The notes under the pieces are model-generated. The model was not told where the DNA came from. It did no database searches and was given only the letters and a program-made list of their open reading frames with translations. A stretch of 64,000 nucleotides of DNA from an uncultured Candidatus Saccharibacteria bacterium. GTDB taxonomy: Bacteria; Patescibacteriota; Saccharimonadia; Saccharimonadales; Saccharimonadaceae. This document shows positions 44,911-55,979 of this stretch, one piece after another; position 1 is the stretch's first letter; each line of letters begins with the position of its first letter. The position numbers were made by a program, and so were the translations under genes. The DNA lies in the NCBI GenBank assembly GCA_947307225.1, contig CAMZIL010000002.1:1-64000 (forward strand), written 5' to 3'.

Positions 44911-46413
44911 AGCTTTGCGTTTTAGTTTGTATTTGATTGTGGTTTCGGTAGTATTAACTGGGGCGGCATCGGATGGGGCTTTGCTGTCCGCATCGGTTGC
45001 CGACTCTTCTTCGGTGGCGTCAAAGTAATAGAGCCACTTGTTGTTTTCGCTGATTGCAACTGGGAATGGATTGTTGACGTTGGAGATGATCTCGCGGCGG
45101 TTGTCGCCATCAAAGTCGCGAATAACGATTGTGCTGTCGATATTTTGCCAGATTAGGTAAGTATCGAGCCAGTTGATGTTTGTGAGAGTATTGTCAAGCT
45201 TGATGTCGAAACTATCTTTAGTCTCGACGTCGTAACTAGTTAGGCGCTTTTCGCCAGAGAGAACAGCGACGCGCTGGTTTGCGTTGACGGATAGAAGTTG
45301 CGGCACGTAATCGAGCTCGCGCTCGAAAGTTGTCTTTAGTTTGGAGACGTCGTTCTTGCCATAGGAAGGATATTTGCCGCTGATGAGTTTGACGTTCTTG
45401 TCGACGCTGTAGATGAGCCATTCTTCATTCCAATAGGTACCCATCGCGAGTTTAAACACGGTTTTATCAGAGGTATTTTCAAATTTCGTGATGGTCGTGT
45501 AGCCTTTCTCGCCTTCCTTAAAGAAGCTGAGCTGGCGTACGTCATTGTCTACATGAATAAACGAAATGGCGTCGCGGTTATGCGCGATTTTCTCGATGCC
45601 GGTTGCGATTGCGCCAGAGATCGTAAGGTTATTAACGTCGATGAGGCGAAGGTTCTGGTTTTCGAGGGCCCAGAGCTTGCTGGCTGAATCGTTGATAATG
45701 AGAATGCTATCAAAGGCTAGGTTGAACTTCTTGCTAAGATTAATGCTATTTTCTGGATGCTCGAGATCGACAAGATGCCAGCTTGTCTTGTTATTGACGG
45801 TCCACTTTGCGAGGAAGCGGTTATTATTTTCGTTCCAGGCGACGATGGAAATTGCGCCATCGACGGCCTTTGCCGCGGTGGTGCTGAGGAAATTATTGAG
45901 GTCCTGCTTGTTGTTCTTGGCTTTGTCGCCTTGAATATCAATAATATTTAGAGCGTTTTTGCCGTTTTCGATAACAAGGAGTTTTTTGCGGTCGGCAGAG
46001 AATGAGGCGAGACGTAATTCGTCGAAAGTCTTAGCGTCGCTAATGTTGTTCTTTTTAGGGAAGAGGCGAATCCACTCGACGCGGGTAAGGAGGCCGGCGT
46101 CGATACGGAGGTTCTTGGACCAGGTGTCGTAGCCGGATTTTGTGACTTTGATCTGATGCATGCCACTACTGAGCATCTTGCTGAACTCGGTATGACTGAA
46201 CTGAGCTTCGCCGTCAATATTGACGTTCGCATCGGAGGGATTAGATGCGAGCTGGACGAGGCCGGCCTGTTCGAGCTTGCCGGATTCATTAAATGTGAAA
46301 CCCATCGCAATCATCATAAGGATGAAAACGATCGCTACGACGGAAATGCACATAAAAATATTGGTCGCGATTACGCGAATATTTCGCAGTCTTTTTGATC
46401 TCGCACGGTCCAT
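44905..46413 (-). CDS. PEGA-domain membrane-anchored protein
   Basis: N-terminal TM, then LASNPSDANVNIDGEAQFSHTEFSKMLSSGMHQIKVTKSGYDTWSKNLRI. Confidence 0.8.
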   Translation of the reverse strand: MDRARSKRLRNIRVIATNIFMCISVVAIVFILMMIAMGFTFNESGKLEQAGLVQLASNPSDANVNIDGEAQFSHTEFSKMLSSGMHQIKVTKSGYDTWSKNLRIDAGLLTRVEWIRLFPKKNNISDAKTFDELRLASFSADRKKLLVIENGKNALNIIDIQGDKAKNNKQDLNNFLSTTAAKAVDGAISIVAWNENNNRFLAKWTVNNKTSWHLVDLEHPENSINLSKKFNLAFDSILIINDSASKLWALENQNLRLIDVNNLTISGAIATGIEKIAHNRDAISFIHVDNDVRQLSFFKEGEKGYTTITKFENTSDKTVFKLAMGTYWNEEWLIYSVDKNVKLISGKYPSYGKNDVSKLKTTFERELDYVPQLLSVNANQRVAVLSGEKRLTSYDVETKDSFDIKLDNTLTNINWLDTYLIWQNIDSTIVIRDFDGDNRREIISNVNNPFPVAISENNKWLYYFDATEEESATDADSKAPSDAAPVNTTETTIKYKLKRKAL

Positions 46414-46489
46414 AAATTGAATTAATTATATCACAAATAATGCTTATGCTTAAAAGAATTGAACGTTGAACAAATATTTTAAAATGCTA

Positions 46490-46518
46490 TTGATTTCCGC
46501 GCGCTTATGTTTTAAGAT
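46490..46518 (+). promoter_or_regulatory. Promoter with GCTTATG in the spacer
   Basis: TTGATT-N17(tccgcgcGCTTATGttt)-TAAGAT. Confidence 0.5.
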
Positions 46519-46545
46519 AACATTAGCAGAATTAAGAGAGGTAGT

Positions 46546-47601
46546 ATGGACGGAGTCAAAGTCAGAGTTGGAAATGCATCTAGCGCGAAGAACGCGAGCG
46601 CAGTTAATAAGCGTCGACTCCAGAGTTCTACTACGCTTAACCGTAGGTTCGTAAAGAAACCTACTCCAGCCCCTAGGATTAAGGCTTCGGCCGGTGCTGC
46701 TTCCCGTGCTTTAAAGATGCAGAGCAAGAAGCGCGTTTTGATCGAAAAAGGCCATGGTGTAAAGCTTCAGCCAGTCGAAAAAGTTGCCCAGAAAGAAACA
46801 ATTGCGCAGGAGACCGAAAAAGTTGTTCAGCGCGCTGAAAAGCAGCTTGGTGCGCAGACTCAGCGCAGCAAAGTTGAGGCTCGCGCGGCTTCAAATACGA
46901 TTTCTTTGCGCGATTTAGCTTCCGTGAAAGCGATTGACGATGAGCCAATTGCGCCAGCTCGTGATTCTCGTTTGGCGAAGGTTGCGAAGGCGAAAATGGC
47001 CGCTCGCAAGGCTGCCGCTCAGCCACAGGCTTTGACGGCGCAGGAATTGAAGGAGCGCGCTATTCAGCAGGCGCTTCGCAAGGTTTCGACGATGAGCGAT
47101 GAGGAAGAATCCAGCGCAAAGGGCGCAAAGCATCATTTCTGGCAGAAAAAGCGCTTCGCTTTGGCTGCTACGATGGCGGTTATTTCGCTTGCCGTCCTTG
47201 GCTATCTTGTCAGCGTGAATTTGCCTGATATCTCCGTGCGCGTCGCAGCAATGCATAGCGGTATTGAGAAGGCTTATCCTAGCTATGTTCCAGCGAACTA
47301 CCGCCTCGATGGCCTCGTAAAAGAGGAAAATGGCCGCATCACGATGGCATTCAAGAACGATCGCGATCAGAGATTCACTCTGATGGAGGAGAAGTCCTCT
47401 TGGGATTCATCAGCAGTGCTTACAAATTATGTTTTGAAGAAGTGGGGCGCTAGCTACTCAATCGCAAAGGGGCAGGGATTGACTATCTATATCTCTGGCT
47501 CGAATGCGGCTTGGGTGAACGGCGGCGTGTTCTACGTGATTAATGACGAAACGAACTCGCTTAGCGCTGGTGACTTGCACGATATTGCAGTCAGCTTATA
47601 A
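46546..47601 (+). CDS. Basic membrane protein with C-terminal DUF4367-like domain
   Basis: Lys/Arg/Ala-rich cytoplasmic part, TM FALAATMAVISLAVLGYLVSV, YVPANYRLDGLVKEENGRITMAFKNDRDQRFTLMEEKSSWDS. Confidence 0.65.
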   Translation: MDGVKVRVGNASSAKNASAVNKRRLQSSTTLNRRFVKKPTPAPRIKASAGAASRALKMQSKKRVLIEKGHGVKLQPVEKVAQKETIAQETEKVVQRAEKQLGAQTQRSKVEARAASNTISLRDLASVKAIDDEPIAPARDSRLAKVAKAKMAARKAAAQPQALTAQELKERAIQQALRKVSTMSDEEESSAKGAKHHFWQKKRFALAATMAVISLAVLGYLVSVNLPDISVRVAAMHSGIEKAYPSYVPANYRLDGLVKEENGRITMAFKNDRDQRFTLMEEKSSWDSSAVLTNYVLKKWGASYSIAKGQGLTIYISGSNAAWVNGGVFYVINDETNSLSAGDLHDIAVSL

Positions 47602-47612
47602 TTAGGCAATCA

Positions 47613-47641
47613 AACAGGGGTGAGAGCCCCTGTTTTTTGTG
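47613..47641 (+). terminator. Intrinsic terminator
   Basis: AACAGGGGtgagagCCCCTGTTTTTTG. Confidence 0.85.
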
Positions 47642-47649
47642 CCTTCCTC

Positions 47650-47678
47650 TTGACTTTTTGGTAAGCTTATGCTATAAT
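47650..47678 (+). promoter_or_regulatory. Promoter with AAGCTTATGC in the spacer
   Basis: TTGACT-N17(ttttggtAAGCTTATGC)-TATAAT. Confidence 0.7.
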
Positions 47679-47750
47679 TAGAAGGATTAGCCTTTTTGAG
47701 GCTTATTTTGAACATTTCGGCCTTTTCGTTTTTCCATAGGAGGTGGAAAT

Positions 47751-48053
47751 ATGAAAAATTCTACAAGAAATTCACTCGCGTCATTCCCGACAGCATATAA
47801 GTCAGGCAGAAAAGCAGCAGAATCAATGGACGAGAACGAGAGCTTCTCTGATCTTCTTGAGTCTCTTTTCTTCGGCATAGGCGTCATTCTTCTTCTTGCA
47901 ATATTTGTTTTCGTATTTGCGAGATCGGAATGGTTAATTCCGTCTATTTTGGGCAGGCTTGGACTTGCCAGCGTAGTAGATGCAATGCTTCTGCTTTCGC
48001 TCGCTTTGTTTGTAAGCACTGCCGATAAAGATAAAGAGGAAGACGACGAGTAA
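47751..48053 (+). CDS. Small two-TM membrane protein
   Basis: SD aggaggtggaaat; TMs GIGVILLLAIFVFVFA and VVDAMLLLSLALFVS. Confidence 0.7.
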   Translation: MKNSTRNSLASFPTAYKSGRKAAESMDENESFSDLLESLFFGIGVILLLAIFVFVFARSEWLIPSILGRLGLASVVDAMLLLSLALFVSTADKDKEEDDE

Positions 48054-48131
48054 AATAGAGCTGAGCCCCTTCGGGAATTATCCCAGGGGCTTTTATTATG
48101 CTAAAATAAAGGTAAGTATTTCGGAGGTTTC

Positions 48132-49391
48132 ATGATTGATTTTAGGTGCGATTATAAAGGTTTAATCTCTGACGAAGAGCTAAACGAGCGTGTTGCATTG
48201 ACGCGTCAGTTTGTGGCGCGGGCGCAGCAGGACGGTTTTGGTGGCTGGGTGGATTTGCCAGTAAACTACGACCGCGACGAATTTGCACGTATTAAGTCAG
48301 CAGCAGCTCAGATTAATGCAGATTCAGATTATTTGATTTGTGTTGGCATTGGTGGCAGCTATCTCGGTCATCGTGCCGTGATTGAGGCGCTCGGCGGTGA
48401 ACGTGGTCGTACGAAGATCCTCTATGCTGGCAATTCGCTCAGCGCGCGCGAGCTCGAAAAAGTCGTGAAGCAACTCGGCGCCGCAGATTTCTCCGTAAAT
48501 GTGATTTCGAAGTCTGGCACGACAACGGAGCCAGCAGTGGCATTCCGCACTTTCAAGAAGCTTCTGATCGATAAATACGGCGAGGAAGCGGCGGCGAAGC
48601 GCATTTATGCGACGACGGACGCAAACAAGGGCGCGCTGCATGATGAGGCAGTTGCAAAAGGCTATACGACTTTTGTGGTGCCGGATAATATCGGTGGTCG
48701 CTATTCGGTTTTGACCGGGGTTGGTTTGCTCGCAATTGCGGTAGCGGGAATTGATATTGATAGGTTGATGGATGGCGCAGAGGAAGAGCGTACGGCTTTG
48801 ATTTCTGATGGCGGCAAGGCGGCAGAATATGCGGTTCTTCGCAATGTTATGCTTGAGAAAGGCTATAACATTGAGGTATTGGCGAACTTCGAGCCGAGCT
48901 TTATGTATTTTAATGAATGGTGGAAGCAGCTATTCGGCGAAAGCGAAGGCAAAGAGGGCAAGGGTATTTTCCCGGCCAGCGTAATTTATTCGACCGATCT
49001 TCATTCGATGGGGCAATACATGCAGGAAGGTCGCCGTGCTTTGTTTGAGACTTTTGTCGAGATCGCTGGTGACTATGCCGGTGTGACGGTGCCGGGTTCT
49101 GCCGAGAACCTTGATGGCCTGCAGTATTTGGAAGGTCGTGAGCTCGATAGCATTTGTAAGGTTGCAGCTCAGGCGACGCGCGAAGCGCATGCGGCGGGCG
49201 GTGTGCCGGTAACACAAATAACCATGCCAAACATCGATGAGCGTTCACTTGGTGCGTTGATTTACTTCTTTGAGATGGCTTGCGCATTGAGCGCCTTTAC
49301 GCTTGGCGTGAACCCATTTAACCAGCCAGGCGTTGAGGCTTACAAAACGCGCATGTTTGAACTATTAGGTAAACCTGGCTACAATAACTAA
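48132..49391 (+). CDS. pgi: Glucose-6-phosphate isomerase
   Basis: VGIGGSYLGHRAVIEAL, VISKSGTTTEPAVAFR, GRYSVLTGVGLLAIAVAG, NPFNQPGVEAYK. Confidence 0.93.
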   Translation: MIDFRCDYKGLISDEELNERVALTRQFVARAQQDGFGGWVDLPVNYDRDEFARIKSAAAQINADSDYLICVGIGGSYLGHRAVIEALGGERGRTKILYAGNSLSARELEKVVKQLGAADFSVNVISKSGTTTEPAVAFRTFKKLLIDKYGEEAAAKRIYATTDANKGALHDEAVAKGYTTFVVPDNIGGRYSVLTGVGLLAIAVAGIDIDRLMDGAEEERTALISDGGKAAEYAVLRNVMLEKGYNIEVLANFEPSFMYFNEWWKQLFGESEGKEGKGIFPASVIYSTDLHSMGQYMQEGRRALFETFVEIAGDYAGVTVPGSAENLDGLQYLEGRELDSICKVAAQATREAHAAGGVPVTQITMPNIDERSLGALIYFFEMACALSAFTLGVNPFNQPGVEAYKTRMFELLGKPGYNN

Positions 49392-49392
49392 G

Positions 49393-49860
49393 ATGTTTTT
49401 CAATTTCGTAAAGATATTTCTGATTTCGATGGTGCCGCTGATTGAGCTCCGCGGTGCGATTCCGATTTCGCAGGTTTGGGGTATGCCACCAATCCCTTCG
49501 TATATCGTATGTATTATCGGAAATATGCTGCCGGTGCCTTTCATTTATCTGTTTGCGGCGCGTTTTTTGGAGTGGGGCAAGGACAAGAAGGCGATTGGCA
49601 AGTTTTGCTCTTGGTGTCTAAAGAAGGGGCATAAGGCAGGCAAAAAACTATCCGATAAGGCCGGCGAAAAGGGCGCATTCATTGCATTGCTATTATTCGT
49701 CGGGATCCCACTTCCTGGTACGGGTGCCTGGACGGGCACTTTGGCGGCCAGCTTCCTTGGGTTTGGTTTCAAAAAGTCGGCAATCGCTGTAATGTGCGGC
49801 GTATTGTTGGCGGGTATTATTATGATGACAGCTAGCGCATTAGGAGTAGCATTACTATGA
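49393..49860 (+). CDS. Small multidrug export-like membrane protein (COG2426 type)
   Basis: SMVPLIELRGAIPISQVWGMPP and FVGIPLPGTGAWTGTLAASFLGF. Confidence 0.75.
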   Translation: MFFNFVKIFLISMVPLIELRGAIPISQVWGMPPIPSYIVCIIGNMLPVPFIYLFAARFLEWGKDKKAIGKFCSWCLKKGHKAGKKLSDKAGEKGAFIALLLFVGIPLPGTGAWTGTLAASFLGFGFKKSAIAVMCGVLLAGIIMMTASALGVALL

Positions 49861-50693
49861 CAGAGAAAAAGACAGCAAAGACAAAGAAGGTGGCAAAGAC
49901 TAGTGAATACAAGAACGCCGTGAAAGGCAAAAAGAAAGGTACGGTCGTCGTTTCGCAGACCTATGTCGCTGTGATGGCGATTATTATCGCTGTGCAGACC
50001 CTAGTAATTCTAGTTTTAATGATGGCGCTGACGACTTCATTGAATGGCAAGGGCATTGATTCGCTATTTGGCGGTGAGCAGACTGCGCAGCGCCAAGACC
50101 GCGACATTAGGCACGGCGGGATTATCGCAGCATCGCCCGAAAGCGGTAATATTGGCGAACATGTTCGCGGCAAGAAGGATTCAAAAGTTGTCTTTATCTG
50201 GTATACCGATATGCAGTGCCCGGCTTGCGCGCAGATGTGGCCAATCATCGAGGCGCTCTATGCGAAATATAGTGACAAGGTGGCATTCGTGACGCGTTAT
50301 TTGCCACTAAATATGCATCCATACGCTCGTCCGGCTTCGATTGCGCTAGAATCGGCTGATGCGCAAGGTTATTATTACGAGATGATGTCGGCTCTCTTTA
50401 CGCGTCGCAATGACTGGGTATATGTCAGCGACGAAGATATGCTCGCGGATCGTTTTGATGAAATCTTTAAGGAAGCCAGTGGCGGTAAGGGCGACGGCGT
50501 AAAATTCCGCGAAGGGCTGAATCGTGAAGAATACGGCAAGAAAGTTGATCACGATATGAAGCTGGCGCGTGAAGATAGCCTCACTTCTACGCCAACAGTC
50601 TTTATTAACGGCCGCGAGATTGACTTTGCGAATGCCTCCGAGGGCGCGTCGACGGCATTTATCAACGCAATCGAAGACGCATTGAACAAATAA
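49857..50693 (+). CDS. DsbA/DsbG-like thiol-disulfide oxidoreductase, membrane anchored
   Basis: TM, then FIWYTDMQCPACAQMWPIIEAL (CPAC) and LTSTPTVFINGREI. Confidence 0.85.
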   Translation: MTEKKTAKTKKVAKTSEYKNAVKGKKKGTVVVSQTYVAVMAIIIAVQTLVILVLMMALTTSLNGKGIDSLFGGEQTAQRQDRDIRHGGIIAASPESGNIGEHVRGKKDSKVVFIWYTDMQCPACAQMWPIIEALYAKYSDKVAFVTRYLPLNMHPYARPASIALESADAQGYYYEMMSALFTRRNDWVYVSDEDMLADRFDEIFKEASGGKGDGVKFREGLNREEYGKKVDHDMKLAREDSLTSTPTVFINGREIDFANASEGASTAFINAIEDALNK

Positions 50694-50722
50694 AAAAATC
50701 TCCCCGAAAGGGGAGATTTTTG
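50693..50722. terminator. Bidirectional terminator
   Basis: AAAAAATCTCCCCgaaaGGGGAGATTTTTG. Confidence 0.85.
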
Positions 50723-50726
50723 TTGG

Positions 50727-52046
<1,320 letters not shown>

Positions 52047-52133
52047 TTAAATAAACAAAAGCTTAATTGATATAATTTTAGCATATATGATACTATTAAG
52101 CTAAAGTTTATTTTAAAGGAGGGCATTTTGACC

Positions 52134-52457
52134 ATGGCTACAAAGAAGCAGCCAGCCACCAAGAAGAGCACCGTCGTAAAGAAGTCTTCTGGTGCAACCA
52201 AAACTACTAAACGTCGCGTTTCAGCAGAGATGCTTTACAAGGAGCGCAATCCAGAGCGCCATCAGGCAACCGGTAAATATAAATTCTTCTATATTATGTT
52301 TGCTTGTACTACGCTTTTCTTCGCGGCTCTTAGCGTATGGCTTTTTGTGTTCGCTAGCGAAACTCAAAACAAGTACGAAGCTGTTGATGCTTGCGTACGC
52401 GCACACACTAGCTGTAACGTTCGTCTCGAAGACAACAAGTACAGCGTTGAGGAGTAA
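52134..52457 (+). CDS. Small membrane protein with basic N-terminus
   Basis: Lys-rich N-terminus and one TM IMFACTTLFFAALSVWLFVFA; SD aaaggaggg. Confidence 0.65.
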   Translation: MATKKQPATKKSTVVKKSSGATKTTKRRVSAEMLYKERNPERHQATGKYKFFYIMFACTTLFFAALSVWLFVFASETQNKYEAVDACVRAHTSCNVRLEDNKYSVEE

Positions 52458-52463
52458 TAAATA

Positions 52464-54029
52464 ATGGATGACGATAAATATCGCGAAGGGTTTGGCGACG
52501 CCGCTCCTGCTACCGATCCATCGGTAACGGATGCCGCTGCTGAGCTCAACGCAGAACAGGCTGCTGCCGTAGAGGCACAGGCTGAGGAAGATTTTATTTC
52601 CGCTCCAGAGGATACTGTAAACCCATTGGTTCCAGCTCCAGATGATGATGCGGAAAATCGCCTAGAGGGTGCAATCGGCTCCGGCAATCTTGAAGCCGAT
52701 TATCCTGATGAGGCCGCTCCTGCTGCAGAGAGCAATGAAGGCAACATGATTCTTGATAGCGCTGCCGAGACGGTCAGCGAAGCTCCTGCTACGGAGACTC
52801 CTGTCGAGGCTGCTCCTGCCGAAGAACCAGTTGTTGCTGCCGAGGCTCCTGCCGAAGCTGCTCCAGCTGCCAGTATTCTTGGCGGTTCTGAACAGCCAGC
52901 TGCTGAGGCTGCTGCTCCAGTTGCTGCTGCGCCAAAGAAGTCTAAGAAAGGCTTGATCATTGGCATTATCATCACCTTGGTCGTCTTGATCGGCGCTAGT
53001 GTTGGTATCTTGCTATGGCTCATCTTGGGTAACAACCCAGATAAGATTTTGGGCGATGCGCTCGTAAATCTCTACAAGTCCGAAAACGTTGTCGCTACTG
53101 GTACTTTAGAGTACAAGAACAGCGATGGCGATACGAATACTGCCACTTTCGAGATTTCCAAAGATGGCGGCAATATTGGCGGTAGTGGCTCTATCGAAGC
53201 CGAGGCTGAAGGCAAGAAGATCACGCTAAACTTTTCCGCATCTTACATTGAGGGCGGCAATGCTTACTTCATGTTTGAAAACCTCAAGAGCCTAAAGAAG
53301 ATAATTCTTAACGGCAGCGGTTCTGCTTCCGCTTCTGCAAAGAAGATCTACGAAAAGCTAATCGACGCTATCGTCGAAAAGGTTGATGGTCAATGGTACA
53401 AGCTTAATTCTGCTAATTCAAAGCAGATCAGCATGCTTGGCGATACTTCCTGTTTCTTCGATAGTATCGACGATGCAATGAGCAGTGAGTCGATGGAAAA
53501 AATCGCTTCCGTCTACAAGGAGCATCCTTTCCTAAAGGTTAAGGAAGGTTCCAAGAAGGAATCCGATGATGGCGTCGATTACTACACTGTTGTTATCGAT
53601 GAAGACGAAGAGAAAGCTTTTTCCGATAAGGCAAAAGAGAACGATGCTGTAAAGAAGCTCTACTCCTGCACCGAAAAGAGCAGCAAAACTTCTAGCGATT
53701 CTGATGAGAAGAAGAGCAGCAGCACCGATGTAGAAGAGTATCGCATCGGCATTAAGTCCGGCAAGATCGTTTCTATCGAGTTTGTCGCAAACGAAGGCAA
53801 GAAGACTGAAGCTAAGACCAAGCTCGATCTAACTTACGATAAGAAATCCGTCAATGAGCCAGATGGCGCACGCGATGCAAGCAAACTCATGGAAGATATT
53901 TCGTCTGCCGTGATTGATAGCTTCTGCGGCTCATACACTGGCAACACGCGTCAGTTGTGCGAACAAACCTTTGGTAATATGGGCATAGGTAGTATGCTTG
54001 GTGGCCTTGGTGGCGGCATTAATACCTAG
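52464..54029 (+). CDS. Membrane-anchored protein, Ala/Glu/Pro-rich cytoplasmic part plus extracytoplasmic LppX/LolA-like domain (tentative)
   Basis: PAETPVEAAPAEEPVVAAEAPAEAAP; TM KKGLIIGIIITLVVLIGASVGILLWLI; VVATGTLEYKNSDGDTNTATFEISKDGG. Confidence 0.65.
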   Translation: MDDDKYREGFGDAAPATDPSVTDAAAELNAEQAAAVEAQAEEDFISAPEDTVNPLVPAPDDDAENRLEGAIGSGNLEADYPDEAAPAAESNEGNMILDSAAETVSEAPATETPVEAAPAEEPVVAAEAPAEAAPAASILGGSEQPAAEAAAPVAAAPKKSKKGLIIGIIITLVVLIGASVGILLWLILGNNPDKILGDALVNLYKSENVVATGTLEYKNSDGDTNTATFEISKDGGNIGGSGSIEAEAEGKKITLNFSASYIEGGNAYFMFENLKSLKKIILNGSGSASASAKKIYEKLIDAIVEKVDGQWYKLNSANSKQISMLGDTSCFFDSIDDAMSSESMEKIASVYKEHPFLKVKEGSKKESDDGVDYYTVVIDEDEEKAFSDKAKENDAVKKLYSCTEKSSKTSSDSDEKKSSSTDVEEYRIGIKSGKIVSIEFVANEGKKTEAKTKLDLTYDKKSVNEPDGARDASKLMEDISSAVIDSFCGSYTGNTRQLCEQTFGNMGIGSMLGGLGGGINT

Positions 54030-54093
54030 TTAAAACAAAAAGCATGAGAATCCGCTCAAGAAATTGGGCGGATTTTTGTTGTAGAATAATAGT

Positions 54094-55368
54094 ATGACGC
54101 CTAAGCTTAAAGAAAAGCTAAAGGAACTTCCGCGCGAACCGGGGGTGTATTTTCATAAGAACCGCGCGGGTGAAGTGATCTATGTCGGCAAGGCGGCGGT
54201 TTTGCGTAATCGTGTGCGCCAATATTTTCAGTCTCCAGAGCGTAAAGATGCCAAGACGCGTGCGTTAGTGGCGGAGATTGATGATACGGACTGGATTGTC
54301 GTTGATACAGAGATGGATGCGCTATTTCTCGAGAGCGAAATGATCAAGCGCTATATGCCGAAATGGAATATTTTGTTGCGTGACGATAAGTCTGTGAGCT
54401 ATGTGCGTATTGATATGAAGTCTGAAGTGCCATACGTGACGATGACACGCAATCCGGAGGATGATGGCGCAGAGTATTTCGGTCCGTATTATGGTAAAAC
54501 GGCCATTACGCGCGCACTTAGGATTTTACGTAAGATTTTCCCATATTATGACCGACCATATACTGGCAGAAAGACATTGAATACGGATCTTGGTTTGACG
54601 CCGGGGATCGAGTCGGGAAAGATGACCCCGCGCGATTACAAGCATAATTTGCGTCGGATGATTAGTTATCTGAAGGGCAATCGCAAACGTCTCGTCCGCG
54701 ACATTGAAAAGTTGATGTATGAGGCGGCGGCGAACGGCGAATACGAACGTGCAGCAGAGTATCGCAATCAGTTCTTTGGCCTGAAGGGATTGGGCACGAA
54801 GATTGTGTTTTCGGATAAAGAATACCTAGATATATCCAGCGATCAGGCGCTGCAGGATTTGCAGGATTTGTTAGAGCTAAAGAAGCCGCCGGTTCGGATT
54901 GAGGGCTACGATATTAGCCATCAATCGGGTACGAATGTTGTCGGTTCAATGGTCTGTTTTATTAATGGTGTAGCAGATCGAACGAAGTATAAACGCTTCA
55001 AGTTGCGCAAGCAGCAGAATAACGACCCAGAAAGCATGCTCGAGGTGCTCACTCGTCGCCTGAATCACCTAGAAGATTGGGGGCGACCGGACTTGATTGT
55101 GCTCGATGGTTCGGTTGGGCAGCTGAGTGCCGTGCGTGAGCTTTGCGAAAAGGCCGGTGTGCCGGTGATTGGACGTGATAAGAGTGGCGACCATAGCCGA
55201 AATGCGCGCGTACGTATCGTGTTGCCGCGTAGAAAAGAGGATTACGAGATGGCCGAGTTGGCGCCAGATAGCCATATTGCTAAGCTGATCGCGAGAATTG
55301 ACGACGAGAGCCATCGCTTTGCGATCCAGTACCATACTTTATTAAAACGCAAGGATGCGTTAAAATAG
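54094..55368 (+). CDS. uvrC: UvrABC system protein C, shortened
   Basis: GIY-YIG: EPGVYFHKNRAGEVIYVGKAAVLRNRVRQYF; UVR motif; RNase H-like EGYDISHQSG, PDLIVLDGSVGQLSA, DESHRFAIQYH; 424 aa. Confidence 0.92.
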   Translation: MTPKLKEKLKELPREPGVYFHKNRAGEVIYVGKAAVLRNRVRQYFQSPERKDAKTRALVAEIDDTDWIVVDTEMDALFLESEMIKRYMPKWNILLRDDKSVSYVRIDMKSEVPYVTMTRNPEDDGAEYFGPYYGKTAITRALRILRKIFPYYDRPYTGRKTLNTDLGLTPGIESGKMTPRDYKHNLRRMISYLKGNRKRLVRDIEKLMYEAAANGEYERAAEYRNQFFGLKGLGTKIVFSDKEYLDISSDQALQDLQDLLELKKPPVRIEGYDISHQSGTNVVGSMVCFINGVADRTKYKRFKLRKQQNNDPESMLEVLTRRLNHLEDWGRPDLIVLDGSVGQLSAVRELCEKAGVPVIGRDKSGDHSRNARVRIVLPRRKEDYEMAELAPDSHIAKLIARIDDESHRFAIQYHTLLKRKDALK

Positions 55369-55372
55369 GCTT

Positions 55373-55750
55373 ATGGTAAAGAGGCAGGTCCTGAGCTTTA
55401 TTTTGCGTTGGTTTGTTTCCAGCGTCGCGATGTATATCTGTATAAATTTTTTTGCCACCTTCAAAGAAGGCTCCGAAGTTATGCGGTCGAGCTTTTGGCT
55501 CTATCTGTCGGCTGGTCTTATTTTCTCGGTAGTCAACACGGTAGTAAAGCCAGTTTTGACGATTTTCTCGCTGCCGCTAATCTTCTTAACGCTAGGTTTG
55601 TTCACGATTTTGGTGAATGCCGCGGTGGTTGGTTTAACGATTTGGCTAATGCCGGATGTACAGATGACATTCTGGGGTGCAATTGAAAGCTGTTTGTTGA
55701 TTTCGGTGATAAATTACCTTGTCAATCTGGCAATGCCTGATGTAAAATAG
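55373..55750 (+). CDS. Phage holin family 4-type membrane protein
   Basis: AGLIFSVVNTVVKPVLTIFSLPLIFLTLGLFTILVNAAVVGLTIWLMP. Confidence 0.75.
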   Translation: MVKRQVLSFILRWFVSSVAMYICINFFATFKEGSEVMRSSFWLYLSAGLIFSVVNTVVKPVLTIFSLPLIFLTLGLFTILVNAAVVGLTIWLMPDVQMTFWGAIESCLLISVINYLVNLAMPDVK

Positions 55751-55754
55751 ATCT

Positions 55755-55979
55755 ATGGAAATAGGTGCGTTTTGTAATACTGTTACCGGCATTTCTGCCG
55801 TATTATTGATTCTTTTGATTTTGTTGCAGCAGCGCGGTGCAAGCCTCGGTGCTGGCTTTGGCGCTAGCGGCGAGCTCTTTACTGAGCGCCGTGGCCTCGA
55901 AAAATCAATGTTCAATACGACGGTTGTTATTGCCTTTATCTTTGCGTTGTCGATTCTAGCAACATTAATCGTAGGATAA
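55755..55979 (+). CDS. secG: Preprotein translocase subunit SecG
   Basis: LILLILLQQRGASLGAGFGASGELFTERRGLEKSMFNTTVVIAFIFALSILATLIV. Confidence 0.88.
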   Translation: MEIGAFCNTVTGISAVLLILLILLQQRGASLGAGFGASGELFTERRGLEKSMFNTTVVIAFIFALSILATLIVG

